From Rhodocyclaceae bacterium (GTDB taxonomy: Bacteria > Pseudomonadota > Gammaproteobacteria > Burkholderiales > Rhodocyclaceae): a DNA stretch of 64,000 nucleotides. The notes below the pieces were generated by a model. That model ran no database searches. It was not told where the DNA came from and saw only the letters and a list, made by a program, of their open reading frames with translations. The translations under genes and the position numbers were made by a program. The stretch is from positions 1,550,001 through 1,614,000 of the forward strand of contig JADKDD010000002.1 of the NCBI GenBank assembly GCA_016718525.1, in the 5' to 3' direction. Below are positions 42,548 to 50,639 of the stretch, piece after piece (positions within the stretch are counted from its first letter, which is position 1; each line of letters starts with the position of its first letter).

Positions 42548-45500
42548 TCATTTGGTCGCAACGACATTCAAGCTAATTGCGCGCCCGAAAGGTGCGTAAG
42601 TGCTGGTGTCGTCAAATAGGTCAAACCCGTCAACTTGCTCCGCGCCTGAGAATCCAGCCGCCAACAGGTACTCAGCAAGGAATTCAGCCGTTAGGCCAAT
42701 TTGGTGAAAGTCATAGGCGTCCATTTGTCCGCCGAACATCATTCTCATGACATGAAATCGTTGCTGACCAGATAGTTCCGGATCGAGAAAGTGTTCACAC
42801 AGCACTGCCAAATCGGGTACGGAAATCATCAACCTTCCGCCGCTCACCAGCAGTCGGTGCAGTTCTCTAAGCGTGGGCACGATGTCGTTCTGCGAAATGT
42901 GCTCGAGGATATGAGAACAATAGATCTCGGCGCAACTTTGATCAGAAAATGCAGATAGGTCTCGCACATCACCGACGAAATCGACGTCAGGTCCAGGCAA
43001 GGCGTTCAAGATCTTCCAACCGTTCTTGGCTTGGATGCCACCAACATGAAGACGAAGTTGCTTACCTTCTTCGCGCGCCGCACTCTGAGATCCCCGGCCC
43101 ATTTCACTGACGAGCCTGGCGGCTGCTGTCGATTGCGCTTCACGATCATGGGTGACCAGCGGTAACGCTTCCCAGGCAACTTCGCCGCGAAGATTCAACC
43201 AGCTGCCTGCCGTCGCAATGCCTCTCCAGATTGAAGGGTTCAAATTGTCTGTCGCGAGTGCAAATATTTTCGCGTCCGCAGCGATGGTGAGCGGTGTTCC
43301 AGCACGTGCGTGGCACAACACAGCAGTGCGTTCCAAGCGAGCGCTGTGCTCAGGGTTGGCCAAACTTGCGGAGAAATCAGGCATCGCATTTGGCGTAAAG
43401 AAGCTTGAGTGGTGGCGATTGTCCAGCGCGAATTCCACGATGCTCTGATACAAGAAGTTGCCTAGGGATTTAACAGGTGTTCGTTGATCGAAAGCCGTAT
43501 GACTTGGCGGCAGAGGGCGATCCAGCGGAAAATCATCTGCTGACGACATTTGCTCGAGAAATGCACCAGAAATCTCGAGCGCTTGCGCTCGCAAACCGAT
43601 ATCTGCACATAGGCGCAATCCGATCGCAGCCACCGCTGGATGGCTATCTCCAGCGGCCACTGCTGACTGCACCAAATTGAGGCCTGTATACAAAAGCTGC
43701 AATCGCAAATCTGCCGATAGATCCAGACGCTGACTACCACACCAAGCAAAAACCGCCCTCATATAAGCTGAATCTGGGTCGGTGTCACTCCAAGTCTCGC
43801 GCGAGGTCGTTGAGTACGCTGGAAGCGAGAGCAATACATCAATCCACTTCGGATCTACGGCCACGGCTTGTGTCGATGGTGTGGAAACAATCAATCCAGC
43901 GGTCGCCAACTCAGCAGCCTTTTCAGCTGGGCAGGCAAACAGATTTAGCGTGAACGGGTCTAGTGCGCCTTCCTGTTCAGGTGACACGTTTACCAAAACA
44001 TTCAGCACTGCAACCAATCGGTAAATTCCGAAGTCCATCGCCCGAAACTTTGAAATCAACTTAGCTCTGAAATCTATGCGTCCATTTCCACAGTTGAACA
44101 AGACGAGTGGTGAGTTCTTGCGGAAGAAATCAACACCCCCGTCGAGAATTGCAAGCTCGTCGCCATCCGCGTCGAGTTTGATGAAGTCCATTCCTGTCTC
44201 AGTCTGGAAGCTCGATTTAGCAACTTCGTCAAGCGTCGTGACATGAAGCTTTTGCCCTCCCGCGTTTTTTGAGATTGTGGCAGACCTATCGGACAACGCC
44301 AACGGAAGTAACTCGATTTGTGAGCCGAAGCCGTTCGCCTCAACGCTTCGCCGCAGCATTTCCATCGGCTCAGGCGCAGCATCAACAGCCCAAATTTTCC
44401 TAACCCCGCATCGTGCCAGTGCGAGTGAATACAAGCCATAACTGGAGCCGATATCCAAGACATTCCAGCTGGGGGTGCAAATTTGTCGGAGGAACCGCAA
44501 TTCACCCTCAAACCAATCTTCTTGTTCGAGTAAAACCCAGGATGTCAAACTATGAAATGGGTCGGCCTCAACAAACACCTTATGCCCACCCAAAACCACT
44601 AATTGAAAGTCGGGGGAAGACGCAGAAGCTGTCTCCGGTCTTGCCCCAATTGGCTGCTCACAATACGCAATCCACATGTCGCGCATCGCTTGGCTCAACG
44701 CCATCGCACTTGAGCGGGCATCCATGAGTGGAGAATTTCGCATTCGTTCGCGCAGCGATGCACGTAGTTGAAATCGATGCTCATTGTCGTTCGCTAGCTC
44801 AATGGCAATTCGCACAAACTCATCACTTGAAGTAGCGACCAACTCGGAAAGCCCTGCATTCGTCAGCAAAGACGCGCCAACCCTTGCCGCGTGGCGATCA
44901 CCAGCCAGCGTGACCACCGGGACACCCATCCACAGTGCTTCGCAGGTGGTGGTGGTTCCGTTATAGGGCGTGGTATCGAGGCAAACATCGATTTCAGCGT
45001 AGGCAGACAGGTGTTCTTCGAGCGTTGGCGCACGGGGCAACAGAGTGATTCTGGCCGGATCAATTCCGGCTCGCTGAGCCTGTGCAATCATCCCGCTTCG
45101 ACCGCCTTCATCACCCATACCCGCAACGGATTTGACCACCAATCGCGCTGTCGGCAATGAATCCAAAACCCGAGCCCAAAGTCTCAGCGTCTGGTCGCTA
45201 ATCTTCACGCGCGCGTTGAATGAGCCAAATGTGATTTGACCATTGGCTGAGGCGGCCGGGACGATCAAATCGGGTGCTTCGACAGGAGGTGCGTAGCACA
45301 AGAATGATGATGGAAATCGCACCAATTTCTCGCAATAGAAACTGTCTGCTTCACCCAATGGGTCAGCAATTTCATCGGTGATGCGATAGTCCATCGCGCT
45401 AAGGCCCGTGGTATTCGGGTAGCCAATCCACGATACTTGGATTGGCGCTGCTTTGCTGGCAAATACGTCCAGACGGTTGTGTCCGGTGTGCCCCGAAAGG

Positions 45501-46543
45501 TCAAACAAGATATCAATTTGATCGCGGCGAATCAGCTGCGTCAGTTTCTTGGTGTCTATGCCGAATACGTTGCGCCAGGTCGAGAAAATCGCCATCAACT
45601 GGTCTGCTCGATAGTCGGTCTTTGAATAGGTGTTATAGGCAAACAGCTCAAACTGCTCAGTCTCCAAATTGGACAAAGGACCCTCAATGAAATAAGAGAC
45701 AGAATGACGTCTGATATCTCCTGATACAAAGCCAATTCTTAACTTCCGGTTTGCGTCGCGTGAATTCTTGAAAGCCACTGCAACATTTGACCCAAGGGTT
45801 TTTGTTAGATGCTCGCCGAACGCTAGATGATTTTTGTACGCTTCGGTTTTGTCGTGCCCCAGCCAGTTGTAGGACAGAAGTAGATTGTGCCAAGGGGCAC
45901 GGTCGGTGTCTCCACACGCAATGGCTTTTCGGCAACAATTTTGCGCTGCCTCAAGTTCGCCGAAGGCCACATAACAGCGACCGAGATTTACCCAAGCATC
46001 AAATAGCGTAATGTCTATAGCGACAGCCTCTTGCAGCAATTTTTTTGCCTCGCTGGTTTCGCCTACCGCAATCAGCATATCGCCCAGTCGCTCAAGCGCT
46101 CTTGCCGAGCCCGGGTCTAATGCGATGGCTCGTTTGTAGAAGTAGACTGCTTCGGTAGCGCGCGACAGATCACGCAACAGGTTGCCCAAATTCAGATGCG
46201 CTTCGAAGTGATTGACGTCACTCGCAAGCACATCTCTGAAATAGACTTCCGCCTGTGCCGCATCTCCTTGATTCATCCTCAAAATGCCAAGGTTATTTTT
46301 TGCGCTAGGGAAGTCAGGCTTTAGCCGCAGTGCATGGCGGAAGCAGGCTTCCGCCTCGACGGATTTTGTCATCCGCATGTATGCTGTACCCAGCTTGTAG
46401 TGGGCCATTGCCAGTGTTGGGTGTTCTGAAATGATTGATCGATACTGTGCAATGGCGTCAGCAAAGTCGCCAGCATCACGCAAGGCATCTGCGGCGGCTA
46501 TGGCCTCAGACCACGATTCTTCAATTGAGGACTGCTGTTTCAC
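42548..46543 (-). CDS. TPR / O-GlcNAc-transferase-like / FkbM / methyltransferase fusion
   Basis: 1331 aa, the largest complete protein here. TPR repeats (about 15-230: AMAHYKLGTAYMRM, PSAKNNLGILRMNQGD, FEAHLNLGNLLRDL), a SPINDLY/OGT-type catalytic region (about 265-640: RIGFVSGDIRRHSVSYFIEG, ILFDLSGHTGHNRL, CLDTTPYNGTTTTCEALWMG), an FkbM-type methyltransferase (about 650-870: VLDIGSSYGLYSLALARCG, FIKLDADGDELAIL), a spacer of unknown fold, and a second class I methyltransferase (about 1160-1331: YCSHILEHISQNDI, LVSGGRLMISVPDL). Likely modifies a protein or glycan with sugar and methyl groups. Pilin is a possible target by position only. Convergent with the signalling unit. Confidence 0.85.
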   Translation of the reverse strand: MKQQSSIEESWSEAIAAADALRDAGDFADAIAQYRSIISEHPTLAMAHYKLGTAYMRMTKSVEAEACFRHALRLKPDFPSAKNNLGILRMNQGDAAQAEVYFRDVLASDVNHFEAHLNLGNLLRDLSRATEAVYFYKRAIALDPGSARALERLGDMLIAVGETSEAKKLLQEAVAIDITLFDAWVNLGRCYVAFGELEAAQNCCRKAIACGDTDRAPWHNLLLSYNWLGHDKTEAYKNHLAFGEHLTKTLGSNVAVAFKNSRDANRKLRIGFVSGDIRRHSVSYFIEGPLSNLETEQFELFAYNTYSKTDYRADQLMAIFSTWRNVFGIDTKKLTQLIRRDQIDILFDLSGHTGHNRLDVFASKAAPIQVSWIGYPNTTGLSAMDYRITDEIADPLGEADSFYCEKLVRFPSSFLCYAPPVEAPDLIVPAASANGQITFGSFNARVKISDQTLRLWARVLDSLPTARLVVKSVAGMGDEGGRSGMIAQAQRAGIDPARITLLPRAPTLEEHLSAYAEIDVCLDTTPYNGTTTTCEALWMGVPVVTLAGDRHAARVGASLLTNAGLSELVATSSDEFVRIAIELANDNEHRFQLRASLRERMRNSPLMDARSSAMALSQAMRDMWIAYCEQPIGARPETASASSPDFQLVVLGGHKVFVEADPFHSLTSWVLLEQEDWFEGELRFLRQICTPSWNVLDIGSSYGLYSLALARCGVRKIWAVDAAPEPMEMLRRSVEANGFGSQIELLPLALSDRSATISKNAGGQKLHVTTLDEVAKSSFQTETGMDFIKLDADGDELAILDGGVDFFRKNSPLVLFNCGNGRIDFRAKLISKFRAMDFGIYRLVAVLNVLVNVSPEQEGALDPFTLNLFACPAEKAAELATAGLIVSTPSTQAVAVDPKWIDVLLSLPAYSTTSRETWSDTDPDSAYMRAVFAWCGSQRLDLSADLRLQLLYTGLNLVQSAVAAGDSHPAVAAIGLRLCADIGLRAQALEISGAFLEQMSSADDFPLDRPLPPSHTAFDQRTPVKSLGNFLYQSIVEFALDNRHHSSFFTPNAMPDFSASLANPEHSARLERTAVLCHARAGTPLTIAADAKIFALATDNLNPSIWRGIATAGSWLNLRGEVAWEALPLVTHDREAQSTAAARLVSEMGRGSQSAAREEGKQLRLHVGGIQAKNGWKILNALPGPDVDFVGDVRDLSAFSDQSCAEIYCSHILEHISQNDIVPTLRELHRLLVSGGRLMISVPDLAVLCEHFLDPELSGQQRFHVMRMMFGGQMDAYDFHQIGLTAEFLAEYLLAAGFSGAEQVDGFDLFDDTSTYAPFGRAISLNVVATK

Positions 46544-46672
46544 GGGTGTTTACCGTCCGTAGGTGACGTTAATTGTCAGTTGGTGACGAAGTTTGTTGGC
46601 GCCAAATCGTCTGCCAACCAATCCTTGCAACAATCGCCCAACAATTCAAGGGCGTTCGGCTTTTTCAGTCGC

Positions 46673-46686
46673 GGCATGGAATTTGC
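46673..46686 (+). promoter_or_regulatory. candidate sigma54 promoter of the pilin gene
   Basis: GG, ten bases, GC spacing with CGGCAT at -24 and TTTGCT at -12. Predicted start near 46698, giving a ~35-base leader with ribosome site AAGGAG. Pilin genes in many proteobacteria use sigma54 (RpoN) with an activator such as PilR. Confidence 0.6.
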
Positions 46687-46732
46687 TTGATATGTTTTAG
46701 GCGGAACCCCGCCGATCTTAAAGGAGATTCCA

Positions 46733-46915
46733 ATGCGTAAGCAGATTAACAAAGGTTTCACGTTGATCGAGTTGATGATCGTCGTCGCGATTATCGGTAT
46801 CCTGGCAGCAATTGCTATCCCTCAGTTTTCTGACTATCAGAAAAAATCGCGCGATGCATCCGCTCAGGCTGATGTGAAAAATGCGCTTACCGTCATGATG
46901 GCTAGCAAGGTCTAA
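46733..46915 (+). CDS. Very short type IV pilin (PilA-N-like)
   Basis: 60 aa, below typical pilin length (~140-160). Prepilin leader MRKQINKG, cleavage before FTLIELMIVVAIIGILAAIA, so the mature protein is 52 residues: a complete N-terminal helix with no globular head. Glu5 needed for assembly is present. Length and sequence recall the short pilin of Geobacter (PilA-N), including Phe1, Phe24 and Tyr27, but later aromatics are missing. A separate secreted protein is encoded 13 bases downstream with its own ribosome site (TAGGAG), so this is a designed gene end, not an obvious frameshift. Confidence 0.88.
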   Translation: MRKQINKGFTLIELMIVVAIIGILAAIAIPQFSDYQKKSRDASAQADVKNALTVMMASKV

Positions 46916-46928
46916 TAGGAGAAACACC

Positions 46929-47261
46929 ATGAAAAAAGTTCTCATTGCAGCCTCACTACTGGCTATCGGCGGCGCAGCAAATGCATCAACTATCACTTCA
47001 GGCGCCGACATCACGTCCACCGATTGCGCTTTGCTGGCCTCGACGGTGAAAATCACGATGTCAACTGGCAATGTCGGTTCATATGACTGCAGCGCTACTA
47101 CCGCCAACATCGGCGTTGCCATCGGCAACACCTCAGGTAAGTTCAAAGTGTTTTCAATTGGTTCGAATGGTGGTTCGTTGACCACCGACACCTTTACCCA
47201 AACTGTGAGCACCACTGAAACACAAGCTGCCGCAGCTGCTCGATCCGCAGCTTCGTCATAA
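46929..47261 (+). CDS. Small secreted two-cysteine protein, possible pilin partner
   Basis: 110 aa with a Sec signal peptide (MKKVLIAASLLAIGGAANAS, cleavage after ANA). The mature ~90 residues are Ser/Thr/Ala-rich, beta-prone, with exactly two Cys (STDCALL and SYDCSAT) that could form one disulfide. No family recognised. It follows the short pilin in the same transcript and ends at a strong terminator. By analogy with the PilA-N/PilA-C split of Geobacter it might supply the missing head domain; that is inference. Confidence 0.7.
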   Translation: MKKVLIAASLLAIGGAANASTITSGADITSTDCALLASTVKITMSTGNVGSYDCSATTANIGVAIGNTSGKFKVFSIGSNGGSLTTDTFTQTVSTTETQAAAAARSAASS

Positions 47262-47282
47262 TCGCACAGATCTTTTGTGTGT

Positions 47283-47316
47283 AAAAAAGCCGCGAGATTG
47301 TTCGCGGCTTTTTTTT
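47283..47316 (+). terminator. Rho-independent terminator after the pilin pair
   Basis: Stem AGCCGCGA / TCGCGGCT with a 6-base loop, flanked by an A-run and an 8-base T-run. It ends the two-gene pilin transcript. Confidence 0.92.
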
Positions 47317-47364
47317 GACTAGAATTTATTGAAACGCGTTTTTTGCGCCCCCATTATTCGGACC

Positions 47365-48185
47365 ATGAGCCATATCGACGTGCTAACACCCGACATTCGC
47401 CTCGCCTTGCGCTTAGTCATTCGATCACGGATCGTTTTGATTGTCGTGATCGTTGGTTTGATCCTTTGTGGAGTTGCTTGGCTGGCTGGGCAATTCAGTC
47501 CGCGTCAACCAGCGACTGTTGCACTTGACGTTGGCCTGTCATTCATTCGGGTGGCGCTTCCGATCCTTGCTCTTCTACAAATTCAAGACTTGGTCGCCCG
47601 CGAGGTTGATCGACGCCTCGTCCTGACGAGCTTGACCTATCCACATTCAAGATCTGAATTCGTGATTGCCCGCTTTGGCGCGGTGTTACTCCTTGCCGCC
47701 GTCACCTGCCTATTTTATTCAGCGCTTTTGGCTGGTGTCGTGACCTGGGTTGCAAGTGTATATCCGCAAACCACGAACGTGTCGTTAGGGGCGCCATTTT
47801 TGATTACCAGTGCCTTGGTCTGGTTCGACACGGCGGTCGTGGTCGCATTTGGTTTGGTGCTTGCAACCATTGCCACTGCGCCGCATCTGGTATTCATTGG
47901 TGGCATGGGTTTTATGGTGATCGCTCGTTCTGCTTCTACGATCATTCAACTGCTGGAGGCGGATCGCGACATTGTGCGCGGTGCGGATTGGTACCACCAA
48001 GGCTTGCAATGGGTTCAATGGATTGTACCGGATCTTGCCAGTCTTGATATTCAGAGGCAACGCTCTACAACAAGATGGAGTTCATAAGCGCATCGCCGTG
48101 GGCATTGGTGCTGATGCCGACTAGCTATGTAGTGGTCTTGTTGGTGATTGCATGCGCTAGTTTCTCACGTCGGCGATTTGACTGA
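47365..48185 (+). CDS. ABC exporter permease (PilI-like by context), frameshifted near 48056
   Basis: Membrane protein with about six helices, start taken at ATG 47365 (MSHIDVLTPDIRLALRL); a frame from 47329 is also open. The frame stops at 48087 with a non-homologous tail. In the next frame the protein continues as TLYNKMEFISASPWALVLM, a last hydrophobic helix and FSRRRFD, ending at 48185, two bases before the next ATG. Restoring one base near 48056 (for example GG to GGG) joins the halves into ~273 aa. The pairing with the ATPase at 49055 makes it an ABC-2 permease. Broken gene or sequencing error. Confidence 0.65.
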
Positions 48186-48186
48186 T

Positions 48187-49058
48187 ATGAGCGCAAAAAT
48201 TTTTGCCAGCAAAGATGCTCGACTTCGGCTGATATGGTCAGGCGTTGCGCTACTCGCTATTTTGGCTTTGCTTTTAGCGCCACAAACTTGGCGTCGACGC
48301 AAAGAAAGGCTACGCTCTTGGCCGATTCCGTAGTGCTTCCGGCAACCTTTCAGGCAGTGATGTATTTGGGTGATCGCTTCCTCGCGGCAAATATTGAAAC
48401 GACCCGCGTGCTGATGGCCGGCGAAGCGATAGTGAGCGGGTCCGACCAAGACTATTTGTACCGAATCCATTCGGTAGTTGCCGATCTCAACAAATGCCAT
48501 GAGGACAACTATTACGTTGCGAACGCTTTGCTTAGTTGGGGCGGCAATGTCGATGCGGCGCTGGACATCTTGCGGATCGCAACGAAATGCCGATTTTGGG
48601 ATGAGGTCCCACCGTTCTTTCTGGGCTACAACCTTTATTTTTTCAAATACCAGCACCAACAGGCGAGAGATGCGCTGTTTGTCGCCGCCGAACGTTCCGC
48701 GGAGAATGCGGTTGCGTTTCGAAAATTTGCCGTAATGCTCGAAGTGGAGAATATTCCAGATGCGCGGCAGGCGAGGGACTACCTCACCGTCCAGCGTGAG
48801 CAATCACGTGACAAAACATTTAAGGACATGCTGGGCTTGCGGATCGCCCGACTCGATGGGCTGATCATCTTGCGCGATGCGCAAACCAAATACGAAAGGC
48901 GTTCGGGACGGCGACTCACCGATCCCCAGGAATTACTCACCAGCGGGGTGCTTCGCGAGTTTCCCAACGACCCGATGCAACTGGGGTACAGCTTTTCTGA
49001 TGGCCTTTTTGCATTGAGAGAAGTTGGTGTCCGTGGCGTGAAAAGGCCGATAAAATGA
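48187..49058 (+). CDS. Membrane-anchored TPR-like protein (PilG-like by context), frameshifted near 48286
   Basis: Begins MSAKIFASKDARLRLIWSG with one membrane helix (LIWSGVALLAILALLLAP). The first frame then stops at 48333, while the neighbouring frame carries a coherent soluble domain: STQRKATLLADSVVLPATFQ, FLAANIETTRVLMAG, and helical TPR-like segments to the end at 49058. Adding one base near 48286 (AAA to AAAA) gives a single ~290-aa protein. It sits between permease and ATPase genes and overlaps the latter (ATGA). The domain is not recognised beyond a TPR-like pattern. Confidence 0.6.
48649..48664 (-). repeat. partial dispersed repeat (core only)
   Basis: Matches the stem-loop core (GCCTG, TTGGTG, CTGGT on the minus strand) but lacks the ACGCCG tail. 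May be chance. Confidence 0.3.
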
Positions 49059-49963
49059 AAGCAATTGAACTCACCGACGTTCGTAAAACTTTCAAGCAAA
49101 AGCGTGTCGTGATTGAAGCGCTCAAGGGCATCTCGCTGTCAATTGAGCAAGGCGAGGTGTTCGGCTTTGTTGGCCCGAACGGCGCGGGCAAGTCCACGAC
49201 GATCAAGCTGATCCTGAACATCATTAGCGATTATCAAGGTGAAGCCAAGCTGTTCGGTCACGATACGCGCGATGCCTTGGCGAGGCATCGCGTCGGCTAT
49301 GTGCCAGAAGTGGTGGCGCTCTACGAGCAACTCAGCCCGCTGGAAATCTTGCGCACCGGGCTTGATATGCATGACCTGCGGCCAGCAAACGCTAACGACA
49401 TATGCATGAAATGGCTAGAGCGATTCTCCGTAGGACATGTGGCGCGCCGGCCTATCCGGAATCTTTCAAAAGGTACCGCGCAGCGTGTTGCACTGGCGCA
49501 TGCGCTCGTCGTATCGCCCCGCCTGCTGATTCTGGATGAACCGCTTTCCGGCCTTGATCCAATCGGGCGCAAGGATGTCGTGGATATCCTGGCAGAGTAT
49601 CAAGGTGGTGGCGGGACAGTGTTCCTGACCTCGCATGTGCTCCACGATGTTGAGCGTTTAGCCAACCGTTTTGGCCTGATACATCGCGGCGAACTTAAGA
49701 CGATTCAATCGCCGAATGAGTTGGTCGGTGATGACGAACTGGTGACAGTGAGATCCAGTGGCACCAAACCGGTGCCGGGGATGACGGGACAAAATGGGGG
49801 GCGCTGGTTTGCTGAAGTGCGTCGTTCTGTGCTGTGGCAGTTGTTGCGTGACCTCGAAAACGCCGGGCACGTATTGATAGAAATTAAGCCCTCCCTGACG
49901 CTGGAGAGTGCCTTCTTACGCTACCTGGATCGTGTTGCGGAGCCGGTCAGTGCGAAGCGCTGA
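49055..49963 (+). CDS. ABC exporter ATPase (PilH-like by context)
   Basis: 302 aa. Walker A GPNGAGKSTTIKLI, signature LSKGTAQRVALAHAL (SKG variant), Walker B LLILDEPLSGLDP, switch His in LTSHVLHDVE. The C-terminal ~75 residues form the usual accessory domain. It overlaps the TPR-like gene and pairs with the permease two genes up. An ABC exporter directly after a pilin gene recalls PilG/PilH/PilI of Myxococcus, needed there for pilus formation; assignment by analogy only. Confidence 0.85.
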   Translation: MKAIELTDVRKTFKQKRVVIEALKGISLSIEQGEVFGFVGPNGAGKSTTIKLILNIISDYQGEAKLFGHDTRDALARHRVGYVPEVVALYEQLSPLEILRTGLDMHDLRPANANDICMKWLERFSVGHVARRPIRNLSKGTAQRVALAHALVVSPRLLILDEPLSGLDPIGRKDVVDILAEYQGGGGTVFLTSHVLHDVERLANRFGLIHRGELKTIQSPNELVGDDELVTVRSSGTKPVPGMTGQNGGRWFAEVRRSVLWQLLRDLENAGHVLIEIKPSLTLESAFLRYLDRVAEPVSAKR

Positions 49964-49986
49964 GCTGGGATCATGCTGGCGTCCAG

Positions 49987-50011
49987 ATTAGTTGGTGCTG
50001 ACGACACGGCG
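49987..50011 (+). repeat. dispersed hairpin repeat, copy 9 (intergenic)
   Basis: ATTAG, loop TTGGTG, CTGAC, tail GACACGGCG. The outer pair is lost but T-A pairs where the consensus has C-G, keeping a four-pair stem. Lies just after the ABC ATPase gene in a 238-base gap that holds nothing else visible. Confidence 0.75.
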
Positions 50012-50201
50012 TTGCTTCAAACGCGCTTTACTTTATCGAAGGCGCCCACGTTAAATGAACGTTTTGAACCACCCAAAAACGCGGTCGGAAAACCGGACCT
50101 GTAAGCTCCAGATGAAAGCCCCATCCATTTTGTTGCGAAGCAATCCCGCTAGAATCGGTGCGCCTGAAATACCCACCCCTCTGCATCTCTCACCCACCTC
50201 A

Positions 50202-50639
50202 ATGCCAATTAACCGATATCCCAATTGGGTCTCGCAGTTTCTGAGCTACGTTGGCGTAGGCGGTCTAAGCTTTCTAGTCGATATCAGCTGTCTGTATTTG
50301 CTCACTGAACGACTCGGCGTGTATTACCTTGTATCGGCTGCGTTCGCTTTTTGTGCGGGACTGGTCGTCAACTACTTACTTTGCCTGCTTTGGGTGTTCG
50401 ACTTCCGGCGGATGGAAAATCGGCTGCACGAGTTTCTTGTTTTTGGTGCCATCGGTATCGCCGGATTGTTGCTCAATACGCTACTGCTGTGGCTACTGAC
50501 TGATGTAGTCGGTCATGATTATCTGGTCTCAAAAGTAATTGCTGCGGCAATCATTCTGATATTCAATTTTTCACTGCGCCGCTGGATGCTATTTTCGCCA
50601 GCCTCAACACCATCTCCTGAACAGGGAACCACACAATGA
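50202..50639 (+). CDS. GtrA-like membrane protein
   Basis: 145 aa from the ATG at 50202 (MPINRYPNWVSQFLSYVG); the frame is open from 50055, but the extra N-terminus is polar and unlike the family. Four membrane helices in the GtrA pattern: YVGVGGLSFLVDISCLYLL, AFAFCAGLVVNYLLCLLWVF, FGAIGIAGLLLNTLLLWLL, and VIAAAIILIFNFSLRRWMLF. GtrA-family proteins are thought to flip undecaprenyl-linked sugars. Overlaps the FAD oxidoreductase gene (ATGA). Confidence 0.85.
   Translation: MPINRYPNWVSQFLSYVGVGGLSFLVDISCLYLLTERLGVYYLVSAAFAFCAGLVVNYLLCLLWVFDFRRMENRLHEFLVFGAIGIAGLLLNTLLLWLLTDVVGHDYLVSKVIAAAIILIFNFSLRRWMLFSPASTPSPEQGTTQ

Noticed and set aside
46733..46915. Claim that the short pilin is a conductive nanowire subunit
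   Set aside because: Only three of the aromatic positions cited for Geobacter are present; conductivity cannot be inferred.
48101..48120. Further copy of the dispersed repeat in the permease gene
   Set aside because: Only the TTGGTGCTG core matches; no paired arms and no ACGCCG tail.
30021..49963. Genomic island or prophage carrying the signalling and pilus genes
   Set aside because: No integrase, transposase, tRNA-end duplication or phage gene was seen, and base composition looks like the flanks by eye.
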